A DNA stretch of 14,757 nt from BM520 sp964474455 (lineage in GTDB: Bacteria > Bacteroidota > Bacteroidia > Bacteroidales > BM520): assembly GCA_964474455.1 (NCBI GenBank), contig CAYYSU010000055.1:1-14757 (forward strand), written 5' to 3'. The notes below the pieces were generated by a model that was given only the letters and a program-made list of their open reading frames with translations, was not told where the DNA came from and did not search any database. How positions within the stretch are numbered: the first letter of the stretch is position 1; each line of letters opens with the position of its first letter. Below, piece by piece: positions 7,756 through 14,757 of the stretch. A program made the translations under genes and the position numbers.

Positions 7756-10700
7756 ATGATAAGATATACACTGCTAACTATGCTCTTTGTGGGCATGATT
7801 GCGACCCTATTCGGACAGTCGCAAAAGTATGAATATGCCGATGCCAATGGCACTCAGGGAATCACAGTGGTAAGCCAAAGTGCGACGCAAATGGTACTTA
7901 ACTTCTCCATCGAAGAGTTCAGTACCAACCCTGTTGATGTAAAGGGTCAGGAGATGCAGGAGATCAGCTTTGGAAGCACACTGCTACCAAATGATGAAGG
8001 TAAACCAAACCTTCCGGGTGTCAGTCATTACATCGCACTTCCACAGGGTGCTGTAGCTAATGTTACCATCCGTTCCAAGAGTGAGGATATAATAAAAAAT
8101 ATCAATATCGCTCCGGCACCACGTATTCCCCTGGATACCGAAAATGGTCCTATGGACTATAACAAGGATAAAAAAGTGTATGAAAAAAACGCCTTCTATC
8201 CTGCAAACCCGATTATAGTTTCAGAACCAACACAGATCCGTGGCGTTGACGCGGTGCTGGTGGGGATTACCCCTTTCCGTTATAACCCGGTAACAAAAGA
8301 ACTCGTGGTAATGAACGAGATGGAAGTAGAGATAAACTTCGAAGGCGGCAACAGTATCTTTGGTGAGTCGAAATACAGAAACCGCTACTGGGATCCCATA
8401 CTCAGTGATATGTTCCTGAACGCTGAGATGTTTCCTGAAATAGACTATTCAAAAAGAACTTATGGCACAAAAGAGGAAACAGGCTGCGAATATATTATCA
8501 TCACTCCCACAGGAGCTGATTTTGTTGCATGGGCCGATTCCATTAAGAAGTTTCGTAACCGCCAGGGTATCTTAACAGAGGTTTATACTCTTGAAGAGGT
8601 TGGAGGAAATACTCCTACTGCAATAGAGAATTTTATTAATAATGCATATAACACATGGGATATTCCTCCTGCTGCAACGCTTCTTCTTGGCGACTATGGC
8701 AACAATATCACCAATAGTGTTGTCTCCCCAATATATAACTCATATTGTGTTTCCGATAACATCTATGCCGATGTTAATGAAAATGATATGCCTGACGTGG
8801 TTTTTGCTCGCATCACAGCACGCGATGCATCCGAACTGGAGCTTATGATTAATAAATTCATCAATTATGAGAAGAATCCTCCTGTAAATCCCGGTTTTTA
8901 CAACCACCCTATCACAGCGCTGGGATGGCAGACAGAGCGTTGGTTTCAGATATGCTCGGAAACTGTTGGGGGATATTTCAAGAATGTACATGGTAAAGAA
9001 CCGGTACGTATCAATGCTGTTTATGGTGGCAATCCTAACAGTGACCCCTGGTCAACAGCAACAAATACTCAGACAGTATTATCTGTTTTTGGTCCTGACC
9101 AACTGGGATATATTCCTGCTTCACCTTCGGAGCTCGGGGGATGGACAAACGGCACAACTTCAATGGTAAACCAGGCTATCAATGATGGGGCTTTTATTTT
9201 ACAACACCGTGATCATGGTGGAGAGAATGGTTGGGGGGAACCTGATTATGGCAATTCCGATATCTCAGGAACTACAAATACTGATCTTACCTTTATTTTT
9301 TCCATCAACTGTCTGACCGGAAAATATAATATCTCCGGAGAGTGTTTTACAGAGGTTTTCCACCGTCACGCTTATGGCGCTCTGGGTCTGATAGCTGCAT
9401 CAGAGGTATCATACTCTTTTGTTAATGATGTATATGTATGGGGGCTGTACGATAATATGTTTCCTGATTTTATGCCTCAATTTGGCTCTACGCCAACGGA
9501 ACGCGGGCTACTTCCGGCTTTTGGTAACGCTGCGGGAAAATATTTCCTCCAGCAGTCGCAATGGCCATACAATACCAATAATAAAGAAGTTACTTACAAC
9601 CTGTTCCATCACCATGGTGGCGCTTTTCTGACACTCTATTCTGAAGTGCCTCAGGATCTCACTGTTTCACACGATGATGTCCAGGTTTCCGGAGCTCCTA
9701 CAATTGACATGGCTGTTGATGATGGCGCTTTTATTGCTCTTACCGTTAACAATGAAATTATTGCTACCGCTACCAGTGATGGTGGTATAGCATCTATCCC
9801 GGTGCCACTCCAGATCCCTGGAACTATTATTGACATCGTAATAACTAAAACAAATTATTTCCGCTACGAAAGCAGCATTCTGGTTATTCCTCCTGACGGC
9901 GCATATATTATCAAAGACTCCTTCGACCTTGAAGAGACTAATGGTAATGGCATCATCGATTTTGGTGAAAATGTTATCTTCGATGTTACATTCAAAAATG
10001 TTGGTAACCAGGATAGCAACCCTGCAACAGCAACCCTTTCAACAGAAAATGAATATGTTACGTTTGTAAATAGCTCGTGTGACATTACTACTGTTCCTGC
10101 TAACCAGACTCTGCTCATTGAAGATGCTTTTGAGTTCTCTGTTGCTGATGATATTCCTGATAACACATCCATTCCTTTCATGCTCTCAGTAAATGATGGC
10201 GGAGATGAAGATTGGGTTAGTCACATGACTGTTAAAGCTTATGCTCCCGAGCTCACAGCCGGATTGATGGTTATTGATGATTATGATGGTAATATGAATG
10301 GACGCCTGGATCCTGGTGAGACAGCAGCTATTACCATTAATTTCAGTAATGAAGGTATGAGTGATGCTATGGAAGCTATTGCTACTATCGCTTCTCAAAA
10401 CACTGAAATCACAATAAATACCACTACTGTGGAAGTTGGCAGTATTGCTGCGCAGGAGGTTGGTGAAGCTACATTTAATATCTCTGTTTCTGAAGATGCT
10501 GCTGTGGGAACGCCTATAAACATTAACTTCAACATTACCGCGGGTAACTACTTGGCAGATAAGATGTATGGCACTAAAATAGGTCTTATTGTGGAGGATT
10601 TTGAAACCGGTGATTTCTCATTATTTGATTATAAATTCGGTGGCTCTTCCGACTGGCTGATAACCTCCTCGGAGTCTTACGATGGCGTTTATAGTGCCAA

Positions 10701-12288
10701 ATCCGGGCCTACTCCAAACCAATCCTCTTCTCAGCTTATCCTTGACTACAATGTTGCTTCCGACGACTCGATACATTTTATGTACCAAGTCTCCTCAGAG
10801 GCGAATTACGACAAGCTGAAGTTTTATATTGATAACAATGAAAAAGGCTCATGGTCCGGTAATCAAGGATGGTCAAAGGCATCATATCCTGTAACGGCAG
10901 GCGAACATGAATTTAAGTGGTCGTATGAAAAGGATTACAGTGTTGCTAACGGCTCCGACTGTGGTTGGATAGACTACATTCTCTTCCCAGCCGAATTACG
11001 CATGACAGCCTTCGCAGGCTCTGATACGGAGATTTGTGCCGGTAACGACTGCTCCATAAACGGAGCAGCTTCACTGTATGAAGAGCTTACCTGGACTACC
11101 TCAGGGGATGGCTCCTTCGGGGATGCTTCTGTTCTTAATACAACATACTATCCCGGTGAGATGGATATTGAGACCGGAATAGTGACCATTACGCTTACCA
11201 TTAGCAACGGTAAAGGTGAGCAGATGTCTGATGATATGGTAATAACCATTAACGATCCTGTTGAGATTAACCGTTTCATCATGGAAGATCCCTATGTATG
11301 TGAAGGACAATCAGAACAGATTATGATGTTTGAGGTACTGAATTATGCTGCCATTGAGTGGTCGACAAACGGCGACGGAACTTTTGACGACGCCACACTT
11401 CTTAATCCGTTATATACTCCCGGTGCTGTTGATATTGAGACTGGCGTTGCTGAGCTCTCTCTTAATGTTACTGCTCTCAACGAATGTGAGGACGCATCAG
11501 AATTGCTGAACATTATTGTTCACCCTCTGCCAACGGCCATACTCATCGGTGACGCCGAAATATGTGCAAACGATAGTACTATGCTTACCATTGAATTAAC
11601 AGGCGTCTCTCCATGGGTTGTTGTTAACAACGCCGAAGAGACAATGGAGATATATGAGAGCCCGTGGACTGGATACGTATCTCCCGAAGAGACAATGGAA
11701 TATACTCTCAATACAGTAACCAGTGTCCCTAATGGTTGTACCAACGATGCTGAAGGTAGCGCTAACATCATTGTGAACGCCCTTCCTGTGGTAGATCTTG
11801 GTGATGACTTAGAGATGTGTCATAATCATGAAATAACCCTCGATGCTGGTGCTACCGAAGGTACTTACCTTTGGTCAACAGGCGAAACAACACAAACAAT
11901 TGTTGTTGACAGCACAGGTGTTGGACATCAAGGCACAAAAGAGATTACGGTTGAGGTAACAAATGCGGAGGGTTGTTCCGTTATAGATACTGTAATAATT
12001 ACCATTAGTGATTGTACAGGCATAGATGAAGCTGGCGATATGGAGTGCACAGTATTTCCAAATCCCGGTAACGGACTCTTTAACCTGACGGTTTCTACCG
12101 GTAATACAAAGACCATCTCCATACAACTGATGGATGCCATAGGTAAAACTATTTTTGAAGAGAATAACATTATTGTTAGTGGCGCTTATTATCGCACATT
12201 CGACATACAAAACCTTAATTCCGGAATCTATTACCTCAACATTGAGGGTGATAATGGCAGAATCGTTAAAAAGGTAATGATTGATTAA
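7756..12288 (+). CDS. Large gingipain-like C25 cysteine peptidase with Ig/PKD-like array, T9SS-secreted (1510 aa)
   Basis: A secreted gingipain-family peptidase, paralogous in plan to the preceding gene. Signal peptide about 1-20 (cleavage near FGQS), propeptide about 25-230, possible processing point at YSKR (231-234), catalytic domain about 240-630. Catalytic His is probably H487 (in QHRDHGG) and Cys C519 (in SINCLTGK). Where the neighbour has the FGDP motif, this protein has an FHHHGGAF segment, so it belongs to a different C25 subgroup. Then: Ig-like post-C25 domain (about 632-715), two CARDB-like domains with NGNG..DFGE and NMNGRLDPGE acidic motifs (about 720-828, 835-935), jelly-roll-like domain from EDFETGDFS to WIDYILFP (about 945-1078), two tandem PKD-like repeats sharing GDG.F.DA and a D-I-E-T-G strand (about 1082-1255), two more Ig-like modules (about 1259-1341, 1343-1420), and a T9SS type A sorting domain (about 1421-1510) with VFPNPG. 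The extra modules probably serve as a spacer or binding stalk (inference). Confidence 0.92.
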   Translation: MIRYTLLTMLFVGMIATLFGQSQKYEYADANGTQGITVVSQSATQMVLNFSIEEFSTNPVDVKGQEMQEISFGSTLLPNDEGKPNLPGVSHYIALPQGAVANVTIRSKSEDIIKNINIAPAPRIPLDTENGPMDYNKDKKVYEKNAFYPANPIIVSEPTQIRGVDAVLVGITPFRYNPVTKELVVMNEMEVEINFEGGNSIFGESKYRNRYWDPILSDMFLNAEMFPEIDYSKRTYGTKEETGCEYIIITPTGADFVAWADSIKKFRNRQGILTEVYTLEEVGGNTPTAIENFINNAYNTWDIPPAATLLLGDYGNNITNSVVSPIYNSYCVSDNIYADVNENDMPDVVFARITARDASELELMINKFINYEKNPPVNPGFYNHPITALGWQTERWFQICSETVGGYFKNVHGKEPVRINAVYGGNPNSDPWSTATNTQTVLSVFGPDQLGYIPASPSELGGWTNGTTSMVNQAINDGAFILQHRDHGGENGWGEPDYGNSDISGTTNTDLTFIFSINCLTGKYNISGECFTEVFHRHAYGALGLIAASEVSYSFVNDVYVWGLYDNMFPDFMPQFGSTPTERGLLPAFGNAAGKYFLQQSQWPYNTNNKEVTYNLFHHHGGAFLTLYSEVPQDLTVSHDDVQVSGAPTIDMAVDDGAFIALTVNNEIIATATSDGGIASIPVPLQIPGTIIDIVITKTNYFRYESSILVIPPDGAYIIKDSFDLEETNGNGIIDFGENVIFDVTFKNVGNQDSNPATATLSTENEYVTFVNSSCDITTVPANQTLLIEDAFEFSVADDIPDNTSIPFMLSVNDGGDEDWVSHMTVKAYAPELTAGLMVIDDYDGNMNGRLDPGETAAITINFSNEGMSDAMEAIATIASQNTEITINTTTVEVGSIAAQEVGEATFNISVSEDAAVGTPININFNITAGNYLADKMYGTKIGLIVEDFETGDFSLFDYKFGGSSDWLITSSESYDGVYSAKSGPTPNQSSSQLILDYNVASDDSIHFMYQVSSEANYDKLKFYIDNNEKGSWSGNQGWSKASYPVTAGEHEFKWSYEKDYSVANGSDCGWIDYILFPAELRMTAFAGSDTEICAGNDCSINGAASLYEELTWTTSGDGSFGDASVLNTTYYPGEMDIETGIVTITLTISNGKGEQMSDDMVITINDPVEINRFIMEDPYVCEGQSEQIMMFEVLNYAAIEWSTNGDGTFDDATLLNPLYTPGAVDIETGVAELSLNVTALNECEDASELLNIIVHPLPTAILIGDAEICANDSTMLTIELTGVSPWVVVNNAEETMEIYESPWTGYVSPEETMEYTLNTVTSVPNGCTNDAEGSANIIVNALPVVDLGDDLEMCHNHEITLDAGATEGTYLWSTGETTQTIVVDSTGVGHQGTKEITVEVTNAEGCSVIDTVIITISDCTGIDEAGDMECTVFPNPGNGLFNLTVSTGNTKTISIQLMDAIGKTIFEENNIIVSGAYYRTFDIQNLNSGIYYLNIEGDNGRIVKKVMID

Positions 12289-12306
12289 TACAATTTGCCG
12301 ATAAAC

Positions 12307-12341
12307 AAAAACTCCTGCTACTTCGGTAGTGGGAGTTTTTT
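12307..12341 (+). terminator. Strong UUCG-loop terminator after the second C25 peptidase gene
   Basis: ACTCCTGCTAC (12311-12321) pairs along its whole length with GTAGTGGGAGT (12326-12336), including two G-T wobbles, around a TTCG tetraloop closed by C-G. An A-run upstream (12307-12310) and a T-run (12336-12341) complete it. It starts 18 nt after the stop and ends the block of secreted-protein genes. Confidence 0.92.
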
Positions 12342-12407
12342 ATTTTATCTAACCACAAAAGAAACAAATATCAACATCTATAATAACAACGAGCATTAAC
12401 AGCTTGT

Positions 12408-12437
12408 TTTGATATGAAGAATTTGTCCTTACCTTTA
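12408..12437 (+). promoter_or_regulatory. Candidate Bacteroidota-type promoter of the LytTR gene
   Basis: TTTG (12408-12411), 18 bases, then TACCTTTA (12430-12437) resembles the Bacteroidota -33 TTTG / -7 TAnnTTTG pattern with the last G replaced by A. This would give a leader of roughly 85 nt. The rest of 12342-12528 is AT-rich; it also holds a 6-bp inverted repeat ACAATT/AATTGT (12467-12486). The match is imperfect, so this is a suggestion. Confidence 0.3.
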
Positions 12438-12528
12438 CTGCATATTTGGTATTAAAATAGAGAGGAACAATTTTTATAATAATTGTACGTATCTTTAATA
12501 ATCAGATTTTTTTGGATGAAAAAGGTAT

Positions 12529-13374
12529 ATGGGAGCATTTGATTTTTTGAAAAGGGCTTATTCATTTAATGATGACATGAAGCGTAATGCACGATTTATC
12601 CTGTGGGTAAGCCTGGGAATGATCGCATTTTTGCTCCTTTTTCAGCCAATCAGTGTTGAAGGATTACCCACAAAACAAATCTTATATCTCTTCGGAGGCT
12701 TTGTTATTTCAACCTTTATGATGCTAAGTCTCAACCTTCTGGTTCTGCCAAGTGTGATCCCCGCTATGTTCACCGGCAAAAGGTGGAATGTTTTAAAAGA
12801 GATACTATGGAATATTTGGCTTGCAGTGACACTTGCAGGAGCAGATCTACTGGTGTACTACAAAGTTATGGACACCCGGGAGCTGGAATTCTTTGAAATA
12901 GGCAGAATACTCCTGATAGGATGCATCCCCGTTACTGTTCTTATCATTGTTAATCAGGACAGATTTTTCAGAACTTACATAAAAAATGCTCAGGAACATA
13001 TCAGAAGCCTTGTGGATAAAAAAACTGTGTTGGAGACACTCATCCACTTTGAGTCTGATTATAAAAAAGATAAACTATCCATATTACCTGATTCATTGAT
13101 TATGATAAAAGCTGCAGATAACTATATCAATGTTTTCTATAACAGTAAAGAGGGCATCAAAAACCAATTAATCAGAAGCTCGATCAGTAAAGCTTGTGAA
13201 ACAGTAGAGCCATTTGATTTTATCTTTCGTTGCCACCGGGCTTTTATTATTAATATTAATCATGTGAAAGAAATTGATGGCAACGCACAGGGTTATAAGC
13301 TATATTTTGATGGCATAGACTTCCCTGCCATCGTTTCTCAAAAATATATTGACACTTTTAAGGATAAGATATAA
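12529..13374 (+). CDS. Membrane-anchored LytTR-domain transcription regulator
   Basis: This 281-residue protein has four predicted membrane helices (about 22-40, 50-73, 91-111, 125-142), a charged linker that may be helical (about 143-180), and a C-terminal LytTR DNA-binding domain (about 185-281). LytTR hallmarks seen are the strand IMIKAADNYINVFY, the helix segment IRSSISKACETV and FIFRCHRAFIININHVKEI. There is no receiver domain and no sensor kinase gene nearby, so it is not a classical response regulator; membrane-bound LytTR proteins of this form are known in Bacteroidota. It may sense a signal through its membrane part (inference). The start at 12529 follows AAAAAGG with a short 3-nt gap; the ATG at 12516 is out of frame. 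No clear terminator follows, so co-transcription with the next gene across 174 nt is possible. Confidence 0.88.
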   Translation: MGAFDFLKRAYSFNDDMKRNARFILWVSLGMIAFLLLFQPISVEGLPTKQILYLFGGFVISTFMMLSLNLLVLPSVIPAMFTGKRWNVLKEILWNIWLAVTLAGADLLVYYKVMDTRELEFFEIGRILLIGCIPVTVLIIVNQDRFFRTYIKNAQEHIRSLVDKKTVLETLIHFESDYKKDKLSILPDSLIMIKAADNYINVFYNSKEGIKNQLIRSSISKACETVEPFDFIFRCHRAFIININHVKEIDGNAQGYKLYFDGIDFPAIVSQKYIDTFKDKI

Positions 13375-13379
13375 TCCTT

Positions 13380-13413
13380 TTTCGCCCCTAAAACGAGATA
13401 TTTCACCCCTAAA
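13380..13413 (+). repeat. Two-copy direct repeat TTTCNCCCCTAAA with 21-bp period (possible LytTR operator)
   Basis: Copies at 13380-13392 (TTTCGCCCCTAAA) and 13401-13413 (TTTCACCCCTAAA) differ at one base and are offset by exactly 21 bp, two helical turns. A looser third copy with TCCCTT lies at 13425-13430. It starts 6 nt after the LytTR stop codon and about 135-170 nt before the nitronate monooxygenase start. LytTR-family regulators typically bind pairs of short direct repeats about two turns apart, so an operator is plausible. The sequence does not obviously match the AgrA-type consensus. Between 13414 and 13548 I see only a weak promoter-like TTTG (13483) / TAACAGTG (13505). Confidence 0.5.
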
Positions 13414-13548
13414 TTTCCTGTTTATCCCTTTCTTTATTGGTGTTACCACTGAAATACTCTCTCCCATGATTCTAAGGCTAATTTTGTTATTCCAGTACTG
13501 CATGTAACAGTGCATATTTCACAAGAAAAACAATAAAGACAAATAGCT

Positions 13549-14664
13549 ATGAATGAATTGAGAATAGGCGATCTGAGAATTAGAAAACCAATTATACAGG
13601 GTGGAATGGGAATAGGCATCTCTCTATCACGTTTAGCTGCCGCCGTTGCTAACGAAGGCGGAATTGGTGTCATCTCCGCAGTATGTATAGGAATGACAGA
13701 ACCGGATTATAAAACGAATCTAAAGGAAGCTAATAAAAGAGCGCTACGAAAAGAGATCCGCAAAGCCAGATTACTCTCTGACGGGGTAATCGGCGTGAAT
13801 ATTATGATGGCCATTACCGATTATGATGATCTGCTGCGCATTACACTGGAAGAAAAAGCTGATGTGGTGTTTATCGGCGCCGGGTTGCCACTTAGAAAGC
13901 CTGCAGATATGGATCAGGAGCTATTTGATAACCGCACCACTAAGATAGTCCCCAAGGTATCTTCCGCCAGAGCAGCAAATGTAATAATGAAATACTGGTC
14001 GGAGAAGTACAATCGTGTTCCGGATGCCTTTGTGATTGAAGGTCCTTTAGCAGGAGGTCATCTGGGTTTTAAAAAACATGAGATTACCATGCCTGAAAAG
14101 AACCTCAGCGTGATTCTATCAGAAATAAAGCCCATAATAGCCTATTTTGAGCACAAGCATAATGTGAAGATTCCTGTTATCGCCGGCGGAGGCATTTATT
14201 CCGGAGAAGATATTCATGACATAATGGAGCAGGGTGCCGACGGAGTGAAGATGGGAACCCGTTTTGTAACTACTCATGAATGTGATGCTGCCATAGAGTT
14301 TAAACAGAACTATATCAACTGTTCAGAAGAGGATATTCAGATTATAGAGAGCCCGGTAGGACTTCCGGGAAGGGTTATTGATAACGGATTTGTACGTGAA
14401 ATACAAAGCGGGATGCAGAAGCCGGTACGGTGTTCCTGGAGATGCCTCAAGGCATGTAATTTTAAAAACGTTCAGTATTGCATCGCAGACGCACTATTTT
14501 CTGCCGCCAAGGGAGATTTCAAAAACGGATTTTCTTTTGCCGGAACCAATGCATATAAAGCCGAAAGAATAATGTCTGTTCATGAAACATTTACTCAGCT
14601 TAATGAGGAGTATCTGATGGCTGCCATTGAACCGAAGTATGCTGATTTAGAGATACATATATAA
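13549..14664 (+). CDS. Nitronate monooxygenase / 2-nitropropane dioxygenase-family FMN protein
   Basis: This 371-residue TIM-barrel flavoprotein belongs to the NMO/2-nitropropane dioxygenase superfamily, cytoplasmic, with no signal peptide. Visible family motifs are IIQGGMGIGIS near the N-terminus (15-25), the EGPLAGGHLG loop with the presumed catalytic His171, the phosphate-binding VIAGGGIYSG (210-219) and GVKMGTRFVTTHEC (232-245). Family members oxidise nitronates such as propionate-3-nitronate, and relatives include FabK-type enoyl-ACP reductases, so the actual substrate is uncertain. It is longer than compact NMOs (roughly 310-350 residues), with a C-terminal cysteine cluster C295, C299, C303, C311 that could bind metal or be structural; I recall similar Cys-rich ends in homologues from anaerobes. 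The upstream LytTR gene and direct repeat may be linked to its control. It converges on a tRNA gene. Confidence 0.85.
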   Translation: MNELRIGDLRIRKPIIQGGMGIGISLSRLAAAVANEGGIGVISAVCIGMTEPDYKTNLKEANKRALRKEIRKARLLSDGVIGVNIMMAITDYDDLLRITLEEKADVVFIGAGLPLRKPADMDQELFDNRTTKIVPKVSSARAANVIMKYWSEKYNRVPDAFVIEGPLAGGHLGFKKHEITMPEKNLSVILSEIKPIIAYFEHKHNVKIPVIAGGGIYSGEDIHDIMEQGADGVKMGTRFVTTHECDAAIEFKQNYINCSEEDIQIIESPVGLPGRVIDNGFVREIQSGMQKPVRCSWRCLKACNFKNVQYCIADALFSAAKGDFKNGFSFAGTNAYKAERIMSVHETFTQLNEEYLMAAIEPKYADLEIHI

Positions 14665-14671
14665 CAAAAAA

Positions 14672-14702
14672 GCCACTCACAAAATGTGAGTGGCTTTTTT
14701 TA
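14672..14702 (+). terminator. Bidirectional terminator between the NMO gene and tRNA-Asn
   Basis: GCCACTCACA (14672-14681) pairs perfectly with TGTGAGTGGC (14685-14694) around an AAA loop. T-run at 14695-14701 serves the plus strand; the A-run at 14666-14671 becomes a T-run for transcripts from the minus strand. It begins 7 nt after the NMO stop codon and ends next to the tRNA 3' end. Confidence 0.92.
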
Positions 14703-14704
14703 TG

Positions 14705-14757
14705 CTCCTCCTGCTGGACTTGAACCAGCGGCCCTCTGATTAACAGTCAGATGCTCT
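14705..14757 (-). tRNA. tRNA-Asn (GTT), 5' part cut by window edge
   Basis: Read on the minus strand, the end of the window gives the anticodon arm TCTGA-CTGTTAA-TCAGA (anticodon GTT, asparagine), a five-base variable loop GGGCC, the T arm GCTGG-TTCAAGT-CCAGC and the 3' acceptor strand AGGAGGA with discriminator G. No CCA is encoded. The 5' acceptor strand and most of the D arm lie beyond base 14757. Confidence 0.95.

Noticed and set aside
11875..12210. 111-codon minus-strand open frame inside the second C25 peptidase.
   Set aside because: It overlaps Ig-like and sorting-domain coding sequence, another overlapping shadow frame exists, and the translation has no recognisable domain.
12467..12486. 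Inverted repeat ACAATT/AATTGT as an operator for the LytTR gene.
   Set aside because: Six base pairs of A/T-rich sequence are easily found by chance in this spacer, and LytTR proteins usually bind direct repeats.
13483..13512. Promoter TTTG-N18-TAACAGTG for the nitronate monooxygenase gene.
   Set aside because: Only four of six defined -7 bases match, which is too weak to list as a feature.

Overview
The window looks like chromosomal DNA of a Bacteroidota bacterium that has a type IX secretion system (T9SS), probably a Bacteroidales/Marinilabiliales-type or related environmental lineage. The basis is that four consecutive large genes encode proteins ending in a T9SS type A sorting domain (a YPNP-type motif, an AGxYxx-type strand and a short basic end). 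Other pointers are A-rich translation starts without Shine-Dalgarno sequences and two gingipain-like C25 peptidases. The genus cannot be fixed from the sequence.

Layout. Bases 1-4036 hold two tandem paralogues with an Omp28/thioredoxin-like head carrying a WCGYC motif. The first is cut by the left window edge and carries an array of PKD/Ig-like modules. The second is complete and carries different middle domains. Bases 4182-12288 hold two large secreted C25 (gingipain-family) cysteine peptidases of 1144 and 1510 residues. Both have signal peptide, propeptide, catalytic domain, Ig-like domain, two CARDB-like domains and a jelly-roll-like domain; the second has four more Ig/PKD-like modules before its sorting signal. 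All four genes point the same way, but each is followed by a hairpin terminator, so they look like separately terminated units with possible read-through. The T-tracts lie only 21 nt (second gene) and about 33 nt (fourth gene) before the next start codon.

Bases 12529-13374 encode a membrane-anchored LytTR-type DNA-binding regulator. It is followed by a direct repeat with an exact 21-bp period and then, at 13549-14664, by a nitronate monooxygenase/2-nitropropane dioxygenase-family flavoprotein. A terminator usable from both strands separates that gene from a convergent tRNA-Asn(GTT), cut by the right edge.

How the genes may work together. The first four make a cell-surface or secreted set: two cysteine peptidases for extracellular protein breakdown, and two thioredoxin-fold proteins that could act on thiols or disulfides in the same compartment. 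A redox partnership is inference from the neighbourhood only. The LytTR and nitronate monooxygenase genes look like ordinary neighbours rather than parts of that set. I found no CRISPR array, insertion sequence, phage gene or origin.
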